64,000 bases of DNA from assembly GCA_021904315.1 (NCBI GenBank), contig CM038919.1, positions 13,695,666-13,759,665 on the forward strand. Reading direction: 5' to 3'. This stretch comes from Sphagnum magellanicum. Taxonomy: Eukaryota > Streptophyta > Sphagnopsida > Sphagnales > Sphagnaceae. Positions 12,245 to 22,064 of the stretch are shown here, in pieces. Numbering within the stretch: the stretch's first letter is position 1; each line of letters begins with the position of its first letter. Position numbers and translations under genes: made by a program. The notes below the pieces were generated by a model, which was not told the DNA's origin, made no database searches, and saw only the letters and a list, made by a program, of their open reading frames with translations.

Positions 12245-13068
12245 TTAGATGTGAATTTTCTCCTTAATCTTGCTCACCAATCCTTGCTTTGGCGGCGCGT
12301 CGCCTGTCGTCTCATCTTCGTCAGCAGTAGCTGCTGTGGTTTGATCATCAGTTGACTTGTGGTGCCCTGGCAGCTTCTCCTTCAGCTTAGTGATGAGGCC
12401 TTCCTTCTTGGGAGTTTCTGCTGGAGGAGGAGGAGGAGCAGCCGTTTCAACAGCTGTGGTAGTAGCACATGACAAAGCACTAGATCATGTCAAAAGAAAT
12501 GATTTTTCGAATGATTTAAGACGATAGAGGGAAAAATAAAATAAAAATGGGAGCTTGTTCATCATCTGACTCCTTTATATCCAAAGAGTTGTGGCTTCAG
12601 ATTTTCACCTGGTGGTTGGGTTCCCGCATCGTAGCCGCCGTTGGTGGTCTGATCAGTGCCCAACTGGGTTTGGTCAGTCGTGGGTTGGTCGAAACTGCCA
12701 GTGCCATCTGTATCGCCTAAGGCACTCTTGTCATCGTAGCCAGGTGCTGATGCGTTGTCCTCGTACTTCTGCTCCTCCTGCGCCGGGGGCACACCACCAT
12801 CAGCTGAATCCGTCTGCTGCTGTTGACGATCACCCGTATTGTATTCTCCCTGTTCTCCTCCCTCGTAATTCTTGGGGATGCCAACACCTTCAGATGAATC
12901 TTCTTGTGGTGCGCCGAAGTTGGTATCATCAGTCACCGGTCCGCCAACACGAGACTTAAAATCAGAAATCTCTTGGTTTCCCTCGTCTATCTGCTCCGGC
13001 TGCTGCTGAGCCGGATCCGCGAACTGCTCTGCTGATTCATATTGGTTCTCGTTGTTGTAATCCGCCAT
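12245..13068 (-). CDS. Dehydrin-like (LEA group 2) protein, two exons
   Basis: Exons are 13068-12609 and 12453-12245 with a 155-bp GT-AG intron (donor CCAG|GTGAAAA, acceptor CCACAG|CTG, phase 1), giving 222 residues. The start is the first ATG after a TATA box and begins MADYNNENQY. The protein is hydrophilic, acidic, rich in Gln/Asp/Gly/Thr, and lacks Cys and Trp. Residues 169-186 (KKEGLITKLKEKLPGHHK) form a near-canonical dehydrin K-segment. The C terminus (209-222, KQGLVSKIKEKIHI) is a second, divergent one. A proline run precedes the first K-segment, and there is no poly-Ser tract or clear Y-segment. Dehydrins are disordered proteins that bind membranes and proteins through amphipathic K-segments during dehydration, cold or ABA response; that role is inferred from the family. 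Reading through the intron gives a shorter 168-residue product without K-segments (stop at 12562), so intron retention would abolish the functional motif. Confidence 0.85.
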
Positions 13069-13228
13069 TGCAAGAATTGCTAGTACCCGAATTGAGTTGA
13101 AGGACAAGAAGAAGCTCAAGTTCTCAATTCTCCGAAAGCTGAAAACTGAAATCAAGTTCTGGCAAACTTTCTCAAGATTGTGCAGATGCTGGAATTGATT
13201 GATGAGTGTAGATGAAAATTCGAGAGCG

Positions 13229-13236
13229 TTTTTATA
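13229..13236 (-). promoter_or_regulatory. TATA box of the dehydrin-like gene
   Basis: Minus strand TATAAAAA, about 160 bp upstream of the start codon at 13068. Spacing and sequence fit a plant RNA polymerase II core promoter. An inverted repeat lies directly upstream. Confidence 0.65.
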
Positions 13237-13255
13237 CACAAGGGCTTGCCAGAGA

Positions 13256-13300
13256 GTGTCGAGGAGCTGGAAACGAAGGGCGCCTCGAGGAGCTCGACAC
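13256..13300. promoter_or_regulatory. Inverted repeat just upstream of the dehydrin TATA box
   Basis: GTGTCGAG at 13256-13263 and its exact complement CTCGACAC at 13293-13300, separated by 29 bases that also contain CCTCGAGG. The position 20-65 bp upstream of the TATA box suggests a protein-binding or structured promoter element. No named stress element (ABRE or DRE) is a clear match inside it, though an ACGT core (TACGTCGCC) lies at about 13331. Confidence 0.45.
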
Positions 13301-13439
13301 TTGTCCCTTGTGCTTGCCACACAGAGAGGTATACGTCGCCCGCACATCAGGGGTTTTTTTGGGGCTAAATTATTTTTCAAAGTGGCCAAATAAATGTTTT
13401 TAGGGCTTTAAGTCGCCAAATCTCGAAAAATTAAATAAT

Positions 13440-13660
13440 TTTTTTCTTTTAAAAAGTCACCAAATTTCGAAAATACTTTAAGAAAATTTCCTAAAATATC
13501 GCCAGATTTCTCTATTGGGTTCTAACAGTTTTTAGCCAAAAATGCGAAGGCTACTTAAACTTTTTTTTTTAACTTTCATTTCTTGTTTGTAGCCAAATTT
13601 GGCTAAACTTCCGTACGGATAATCGCCATTTTAGCGACATCACGCCACCAAAAAAAAAAA
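13440..13660 (+). repeat. Palindrome-core dispersed repeat, copy D
   Basis: Exact palindrome AGCCAAATTTGGCT at 13591-13604 in the opposite orientation to copies A-C, with CTTTCATTTCTTGTTTGT before it and a diverged distal part. It lies about 0.52 kb upstream of the dehydrin start codon. Confidence 0.6.
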
Positions 13661-14089
13661 AAAAAACTCCGTCGTCGATGCAACAGCCGAACTGCTGCGT
13701 GTCCAGCTCTCTCTCCCCACACATCTTCCGACAGCTGGATTCGATTCCCGGCGGATTCGTGACATGTGGCCGGATGCCATGAGGACAACTGCCAAACGGT
13801 CGCCGGTGCGGGCGTGTATGTGGCTACGTCTGCGCAATTCCCTCCTTATCGGAAGTGACTATCTGGACCGGCTTGTTCGGTAGATTAACACAGCTGTCCA
13901 GAGGCTATTGGACCCCATTAATAAGTCTCAGCTCTGATTTCAATTACAGATCATCAGTGCGTGTGAGTTTCTTTTTTAAATGAATAATTATTTAATTTAA
14001 TTTAATTTAATAATAATAAATAATAATAATAAACTAACTTAAAACGGGGGTTGGGTGAATTTCGTGTTTCCACGAGCTGAAAAATAAGA

Positions 14090-14345
14090 TTTTGGCCAAT
14101 AAAAAGGATTTCTAAAACTTTATTAAATGGCCGACAACTTGCCAGGATTTAAGACAAGTTTTTTTCCAAATGGCCAGATTCTTTATCATTTGTTCCCTTA
14201 CATCGCCAAAAATATAGAAGGATCTTTATATGTTTCTACTTTCATATCTGGTTTTTATAGCCAAATTTGGCTAAATGTTCTTCTTCAACATGATTACCAC
14301 TTTGGCAACTTCACAAATACAAAAACAAAACAACACATACAAAGG
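14090..14345 (+). repeat. Palindrome-core dispersed repeat, copy E
   Basis: Exact palindrome at 14259-14272, flanked by CTACTTTCATATCTGG on one side and CATGATTACCACTTTGGCAA then CTTCACAAATACAAAAACAA on the other, i.e. the family consensus reversed with its A-rich end to the right. A 102-codon plus-strand frame (14127-14435) over it is incidental. Confidence 0.7.
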
Positions 14346-14694
14346 GTTTTTGTGAAAAGACTGGCCCTTAATTTGCCAGATTTCGAGTTTAAAAAAAGCA
14401 TTTGTCAGATTTCTTTAACAGCTTCCAGCAAGTAGCCAAAATACAGCCTGCCTGGCGAGGCTCGCCACTGTTGCTACAGTACAACAAAACAGGCCCCCAA
14501 AAACAAAACACTGGTCTGATTATGGCGAGCATCTCTAGTTGTAAGGAACTACTTGAAAAATGTTAAGTACATGGATCACATTAGTCAAACATTTTGGCAT
14601 TCCCAATGCATCTACTGGCAACCCTAAAAAGCTGAAACCCTACAAACAAAACTTGGAGGGCAATCTTGAAGAATGGGACCATCTACCAGTGGGT

Positions 14695-14960
14695 TTTTTT
14701 TTTTTTTTTTTTCCCCCAATTTTGTGATGTAGCCAAACAGGTGATCATCCACAAGATGAATTAACCAAATTTGGCTACAGGTCAGAGAGGAAAGTAGAAA
14801 ATTTTATGAATTCTGCTATATTTTGGCGACCTTCCTACAACCTATTGTCCAAAAACAAAACCCTCCAAATCTGGTGACTTTGGCTCTTCTTTTCTTGCAA
14901 AAATCCTTTTGCACGAGTCATACTGGACTTCAACCAAAATTCTTTTCAGGTTCTTTTGTT
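14695..14960 (-). repeat. Palindrome-core dispersed repeat, copy F (best preserved)
   Basis: Runs from a long T tract through CAATTTTGTGATGTAGCCAA, GGTGATCATCCACAAGATGA, the core at 14763-14776 (one base changed), ACAGGTCAGAGAGGAAAGTA and CCAAATCTGGTGACTTTGGC, to AAAATCCTTTTGCACGAGTC. It is the clearest guide to the family's internal structure. Confidence 0.75.
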
Positions 14961-14972
14961 GTCAGTCTTCAA

Positions 14973-15097
14973 AAGCAGAATTAGGGTTTTTAGCATCCAA
15001 CTGTGCAGAGCTTTGATAGGACTTGATAGCAGAATTAGGGTTTTAGCATCCAACTGGACACAACTTTGATAGGACTTGATAGCAAAATTAGGGTTTT
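14973..15097. repeat. Tandem repeat, about 55 bp x 2-3
   Basis: Two copies plus a partial third of GCAGAATTAGGGTTTTAGCA, TCCAACTG and CTTTGATAGGACTTGATA. It sits directly beside copy F of the dispersed repeat. Confidence 0.8.
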
Positions 15098-16060
15098 AAT
15101 TAATACTTGGCAGAACTTTGATACCTCAAAATTTCACTCCCCTGTTCTCCTTTTTTGGGGGGTGTTTCATTGCAACAATGTTTGCCAAGTTTACATCATT
15201 TTTCAAACTGGGAAGGGTGGAAAAAAAAGGAGAATCAATGACCAACAAGTTTGAACCAGCACCCACCAGTGTACCATGAAGGATGAAAATGGTAAGTGGT
15301 CATAAAACAGTTTTCTGTTGGGTTCCAGTTGCCTAGCTAACCATGGTGGTGAGCTCAGTTGCTTTTTTGCCTACCTACCAACCAACAACTCACTGTAAGC
15401 AGGTTATTAGTAGGTAGGTAGTATTTAAAACAGCCCTTACTTACTTATGTACCAACCATCTACTTACAGAGTAGTTACCTATTTTTCTACCTATCTACCT
15501 ATCTATTTCCTACAGAATTGGTTACCAAGGTGAAACCAAATGTGAACTCAGTTGAAGTTCATCCATGAGTGAGTGATGACAGGCATCCAGTGGATGGTGC
15601 TCTGGTGGGTGCTGGTTCACTGTGGTCCTTCATCCCATGTGTCCGCAGAATAGGGCATATATCCTACTAAAGTTTCAATAATCTGCTGTAAAAGTTAATG
15701 ATATTTTGTGAGTTGATGATGTTTGCTCCTCCCCAACTCCCCAGTCATGACATTTGGAGAAGGCAAATGACTATGTTGAGGAAGGGGCAAACAATAAAGC
15801 TCGTAGTAATCATGTGAGGTTAGGAAGGTGAAGAGCTACACGTTTTTAGTTTGTAAAGAACACGTATGCAAGAACTCAAGAAAATTATATATATATATAT
15901 ATATATACCATTGTTACATAACCCTAAACCCTAAACTCCAAAATCACTTGATTTTTTAATTTTGAAATTTAAAATTCGTTTTTTGGCAAAATTTTATCAA
16001 TAAAAAAATCTTGCGTTGTTGTGTGGGTATCGAGTTTTGACCATTCCAGCTGTTATGGAT
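15098..16060. other. Intergenic DNA with CTAC-type simple sequence
   Basis: No gene recognised. Imperfect tetranucleotide runs (TAGG/CTAC, CTACCTATCTACCTATC) lie at about 15370-15510, an (AT)n run at about 15889-15906, and a telomere-like AACCCTAAACCCTAAAC at about 15921-15937. Confidence 0.5.
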
Positions 16061-16280
16061 GAGTGTTTTTTTTTCTTTTTCATTTTTGCAATGTAGCCAG
16101 TGGGAACACAGCTGAAGGGCATGGGGTGCTGAACTGGCTCAAACTAAAGATGTGTTGGGAGCTCTGTCTCAACATCGCTGTCACTTCAAAATTGAAAGTG
16201 AAATTTCTGCCCCCTCCTCCAACTTTAGAGGTGAAGAAAATGAATTTTGTAGAGGGGTTCAACCTTGTATTAACATTCTA

Positions 16281-17958
16281 GAGAATCTTATTCCAAATAA
16301 TCTTGTTGCCCAAGTTTGTTTCCAAGATCTCAATGAATTTTCTAAACTTTAAATGTTTTTTGAGTGAATGTGAAAAATACCTATGTAAGGTTTGTAACAA
16401 ATTCTCAAGGTACATGACCAAATGCAAATTTAATAAAGTTTGCATGGCCAAATTGGTGCGATGGGCCATACAATGGATCCCTAGATATTTATTAGGCACA
16501 TCGTCGTCATGGATTTGTTTTGTAATACTAGTCTTTGTGCCTTGAAAAGCATTAATTTGCCCGAAAATAAATGAGTTTTTTGGCAATATGGTCTTGTGGC
16601 AACCCACCACCTATTAGTAATGCTTATAATCACCTTAGTTAGGTTATCACTTCTTGATCCTACAACCAACAAAATGAAAATGGGAATCCTAACCCAATTT
16701 TCCATCACATACTAGTGGACAAACAACCATAATTGGTTGTCAATTGTAAAAAATTCATCATAACTAAGAGGGTGTGAATGAGCTGAAATGAACCAAAATT
16801 GATGTAAAAAGTCAATTTTTTTGCAATTCTTGTTACATTTGTTTATGCAATGCCACTTTAATGACATGTGTATCATGAAAAGTTATGCTTATTGAATAAT
16901 ATGGATATTGAACAATCTAAAATGAGTCAAACAAATTTCCAATATCAAAGTTTGGTTTGAACAAAGGATGTTTAACAACTTCATTCAATAACATTACTTT
17001 CATAAAAGGCCCTTTAGTTTTCATAATATAATTTATTTTATTATAATTTATAATTATTTATAATTATTATAATTATTATAATTTATTTCATCCTCAAAAA
17101 AATTATAGTAATAGGGTACTATTAGACACATCTAAAAAGCATTCAAATTTTCACTTTTTTCAATTTTGTGTTTATCAAACTTTAAGGTTTTAAAAAAGTT
17201 CATGAATCTTTTATGACATGTAAATGTGATGCAATGTATATGTTGTTTAAAGAAAAGTTGTAGCTTATAATATAAAACATTAGACTTGAAAATGTTAACA
17301 TGTTTTGATATGATTTGAAATTATGACAATTTTTCAAGGTCAAACACAAAATGTGGCAAAATTTGTGCACTTTCAAAAATTTGTATTTATTGAAATTTGA
17401 TTGTAAAAAAAAATGACATATTGGGGCAACTATAAATACAATAATAATTTTTTTCAAAATATTTCATTTGAAATTTCCTTTTTTATAAGAACATGTTTTT
17501 TGACAAAAGGACCCCAAAAAGGACAATAGTTTTAAATGCAAAGTAAACACATTGGCTTGTTATATGTTGTTTGGAACCAAGAACCATGTGTAGCTTCAAT
17601 TGTTGCTCTAGTTGCCTTATCACCACTTCGTGCATGAATTTTACCATGGTCCAACCCAACTTGTCACTGTAATGTATTTTATTTTTATTTTTTTCATTGC
17701 CAATAATTCGTACAATGGCTATAATTATTCATATTCAAGTTTCGAACAACCTTCCTATAACAAATGAAAGATAATCACAATTTGAACAACTTTCCTTGCT
17801 TTCTCTTTAGCCACCCCATGTGCCAAAAAATGTGGGCAACCCCAACTTGCATGCTTACAAAGAAAGTCCCATTTAAGAACAAATAATTTTTCCTTTCCTT
17901 TTATTTCATCACAAATCTTACATTTGACAATATGCAAGCTTTCATCTTTCAAGGCCAA
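16281..17958 (-). pseudogene. hAT-superfamily transposase relic (ZNF862/BED-like)
   Basis: On the minus strand a BED-finger-like N-terminal piece (CKICDEIKGKEKLFVLKWD, Cys pair and KWD...CKHA) lies at 17958-17755. About 1 kb of scrambled sequence follows. A clear catalytic-region fragment at 16610-16278 contains GIHCMAHRTNLAMQTL and a downstream YFSHSLKKHLKF block. These features match hAT-type proteins related to zinc finger protein 862, in which the CMAHRTNLA block is highly conserved. Stops and frameshifts separate the pieces. No terminal repeats were recognised. Confidence 0.65.
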
Positions 17959-20500
17959 TAAACAACTTAGCCCATGGGAATTTGTTATCTATTTGTCCTA
18001 AAAACCAATTATGTGCCAAGGTAAAAGCACATTATGCCCCCCAAAATTTGTAGTCACAAATACTGCATTTTTGCATTTGGTTTTTTTTATTGAAGTATAA
18101 ACATCACATTTTGGATTTTTTTGTTTGTTTGAAGTAATTGGATTAGATTTAGACTTAAAACAATCATTTAAATAGAAAATTCCAACAAAGATTGGTGAAC
18201 TTCAACATATCAAGTATATTTTTGACGAAGTAATACTTGTCATGGAGTATGAAAAATTGCATACATATTTCAAAATTAAGGTTGTGAGTGAATTTTTTTG
18301 GTGAAATTGTTTTTGGTCACTAATATTGATATACATCAAATGAATCTAGGGCCATACGGAAGTTTAAAATTTTTGGTTGAAAATTCATTAAAAAATGTGT
18401 TTTTTCATTTTTCCAGCAATAAAGGCAAAATATTTTATGTATTTGAAGAAAATATCAATACCAAATTAAAGAGAAAGAGAATTTATAGTTGGGCATTGCA
18501 CCATTTTTTCAGATTTCTTTTGTTTAGTAATGTCTTATGAACCACAAACATGAGACCTAAGGCTAACAAAAAATTGCACATTATATATGTTGTGCACACT
18601 AATTTTATTCAATCCTCTTCATCTAACCATTGGATTGAAATTAATCTTAATTTAAATTGAAATTTGAATTCCAAAATGTTGTTGTGCACATTCTAGGACT
18701 TTTTGCTTATGTATAAGATTGTCAAATGATGCCATCAAAATTTTAACTTACTACATACTATGATACTAGTTATACGTCACCTTTTTGGTGAAAGTTGGTT
18801 CACCTGTAGTGTGCTTTCACCCATCATAGTTCTACTTCTTGATTCCTACCTTGGATGGGATGGTCAAATTATGTTTAGGGGTGTGGGAAGACTCATTCAA
18901 GGATGTAACAACATTTTCATTTTGATTTAGTTTAAAGGATCATAAACACAATAAGAAAACAAGGGAAGAAAAAATGAAACAACACCATTACATGAAAAAG
19001 CCACATCACAAATAGGAATGATAAGAATACCACCTACAAGGAGGTTCCTAAAGGAAAAGAAATATTTAAACTTGTAAGCAAGCAAGAATAGTGGTGGCAT
19101 TGTGATAAAAAAAGATAACAACAACCAATGAAACTTCTATTACATCCTATATAAATGAACAAAATGAAGGTTTCATTCTATAATCCCAAGTCAAATGAGC
19201 ACATAATAATGAACTAGCAATTGTTGTTTTTATACACATCTAGACTTCACATTGGAAAGTAAAAAACAAAGGAAGGAGGTGACAAAACCTTAACTAGTTA
19301 TTATCAAAAATGTAATGTGCAATGTTGATGTGCAATGCCCACCACACAATGCCAAAACATGGCTTTCATAACTAGGGCATCTTGCTCCTAATGTATTCAT
19401 GTAATCGTATTTGGACTTGAGTCGTTACCATTTTTTAAACTATAGCCATAATTAGGATTACATGACTATAAATAAGACTATAAATAATTACAACTATAAT
19501 TATGACTACACAATTAATAGTCATGTTGAAAAAATTCATCTTGTTTGACAACTATAAATAACTAAATAGATATGAACATGGTCAAATTCATGTTGTTCAA
19601 TTTGTTTGACAAGTTATGACCATATAAACTATCAAAAGTCAATATTTATATGGTTAATTTAATTCATTTGAAAGGGGGAAAAAAATGTATTTGAATTCAT
19701 GTATTAGAATTGGGGCTTGTAAATACACAACTACATGAAAGCAATATTTGATAAAATGTACCAAGCAAATTAATAACAACACATTATGGATTAATCTTTT
19801 GAATTTTTTTGTATGTGCAATCCTTCTTTATGTTTGGTTAGAGGAGGGATGCTTTCATTTGTGACTTCATAAATGTAGTTAAGGTTTGCCAAGGCCAATT
19901 CTATACACTTTATTGTTATAACAACTCATCTTTCCTTTGAATGGGTTGTTACAATGTGACCGTTAACAAATCCACATGAAGTTAATCACTAACTGCAATT
20001 CAAATTTTATAGAGTACCTTTTTTGTTTTGAATGGTGAGAAGATTTGGATTCATTTGGGTGTCGTTTGTTCATAAACAATTGGACTAATGCTTGTGACAT
20101 AGGTTGCATTTGCACATGTAGTGTAGCTTGTAAAGGCCAAATGCAAGTGTAAGTTTCTAAACCTTTTGAATTTTGTTAGAATTGTGTTGGGAATGAAAAT
20201 CATGGTAGTTTTATATGTCCATATCTAAGTCTTTTTTTAAACTAATCACAAGGTTTTGTGATGTGGGTGAGGCTAGAAATGGCAAAGGCTAATGTAGATT
20301 TCATTTGAGTTGGATGCTTGATTTCTCAAGCAAATGATGTTAGATGCCATGGGATTTTGTTTATCCCTAATACTGGTTGCAAGCGAATGTGAATACTACT
20401 TCAATTGGTAAAAATTATGACAAGTTCTTGGACCTCTTGAAGATGAATGGTGTTTTAATTCAGTTTTATTTTTGAAAAACAACATATAATTTGAACTTCC
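17959..20500. other. AT-rich intergenic DNA
   Basis: Only short frames without recognisable motifs. Composition is strongly A+T rich with many homopolymer runs. I see no RNA gene and no transposon domain here. Confidence 0.5.
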
Positions 20501-20508
20501 ATTTGCAG

Positions 20509-20583
20509 GTAGTTGTTGGCTATTTTAGCACAACAATTCTTCATGCTTACAACTTTCCATATGGAGCTCCATTTGAAATGTGG
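20509..20583 (+). other. Possible orphan exon with consensus splice sites
   Basis: A 75-bp block is bounded by TCCATTTGCAG on the left and ATGTGG|GTAAGATG on the right, a textbook acceptor and donor. It is exactly 25 codons open in one frame (VVVGYFSTTILHAYNFPYG as the first 19 residues, then a short end). No family is recognised and no neighbouring exons were found, so it could be a gene fragment carried into repeat DNA. Confidence 0.3.
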
Positions 20584-22064
20584 GTAAGATGTTTAGACTG
20601 AACTAGGCTGGAGGTGTTCAAGGCTGATGATATGAGTGATTTATGCAACAGTTGTTATGTCAATGGTTTTCATAATTGGAATAAGTTTTTAATATTTACC
20701 AAGAAGCCAGTTGCTAAATAGCATTTCATGAACTAAGGTTCCTCGTCAGAATACGAGGACAAGATTAACATCCTTAAACCAGATCCCAACAAAGCTGGAG
20801 GTTCAACAGCTAGAACATATAGATCAAGCACAATGAGTAAGTGTCAGAATAAGCTTTGTACTTATTTACAAAATCATCCAAGGGCACTTGAATCGAATTG
20901 CTGTAGCCAGAAAATTTTGGGCATCCAGCTTCAATTTTGATGACATGTGTATCCAGAAATTGATGTTTTTTACCACCTATACTACAAGTTAGGAAATGAA
21001 AAAACCCTATAAATGTCAAAGTTGGCGGAGCTTGTCTATGCACAGCCCTCTTGTGCACAACCTATCCATGAATTTGAACATATGTGAAAGGAAAGTTTTA
21101 TTCCATTGTTTGAAGACTAAATCATTTGCAGATAATCAGGATGACTATATATACTGTTCTATATCTATTCTCTTTTTGCCATCCCTGAAGAAGGGGCAAT
21201 TATAGTTTTAGCCAGGCAACACCACAAAAAACTCAATGTTTCTTATGAAGCCGCCATTAATCTAGTCTACAATCTCAGAAAGCAGAACATGATTAGAAAC
21301 TTAAAACAACAATGGACTAGGTATGTATGTTTTACAAATGTTGTTGTAAACCATGGACCCAACTGTGTACAAAGTTGTTTTTTTAATAAAAAAATCACCT
21401 AGCAAAAGGAATTTCAAACTTCTCTCATTTGTCACCATGTCAACTGTATTGCGAACCAAGTAAAAAACAAAATAAAATAAAACTGTAACGATTTGGCCTC
21501 TCAACAATATACAAATTCAAACTCAAAATCACCTACCAAAATAATTTTTAAAAAAAACTATACTTGTTTGACATCTCAACAATGTACAAGTTTTATTAAA
21601 AATCGCCTACCAAAAACAATTCTAACTGTACAAATTTGCCATCTTGACGGTCGGTACTGAGTTTTATAAAATTCACCTACCTCAAAAATCTCAAAAACTG
21701 TAACATCTCTGAAAATAGTAGGGCAGATAATATTTCTATCATGAGTAGTCTAGATGATGAGACCAATGAGACAGTTTTTAACAGGTAAAATGAATTTTGT
21801 TTTTTTGGCAAAATTTTGAACCTCTGGCCTTACCTAGAACTGCCAGAGAATCTGCTTGTTCCAGAGAACCTGCCAATACTGGTCTGAAAACCTGCTAATA
21901 CTGATCTGAGAACTTGCCAACACTCTAGATATATTGTCATGTTAGTGCAATGCAAAAACTCAAGAGAGCATCCGTTCGCACTACAAGGAAATTTTTGATC
22001 TTATTGACAAGAACCTTAAAAAAAAAAAACTGAACTACTAACAACATCTTAAGTTGATAACCAT
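20584..22064. other. Intergenic DNA downstream of the second dehydrin gene
   Basis: No gene recognised. Short repeats of the form ACATCTCAACAATGTACAAG and ACCTACCAAAA recur at about 21480-21690. Near 21979, CACTACAAGGAAA resembles the first bases of a CACTA terminus, but nothing else supports an element there. Confidence 0.4.

Noticed and set aside
12562..13389. 275-codon minus-strand frame starting upstream of the dehydrin TATA box
   Set aside because: It starts upstream of the probable transcription start and runs through the intron. The ATG at 13068 and the spliced second exon explain the gene better.
13690..13800. tRNA or Pol III element from GGGAATCGAATCC on the minus strand
   Set aside because: Only a B-box-like stretch is present; no A box at the right spacing.
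21979..21995. CACTA transposon left end (CACTACAAGG), also at 42285
   Set aside because: Only the first ten or so bases fit, with no partner terminus or transposase nearby.
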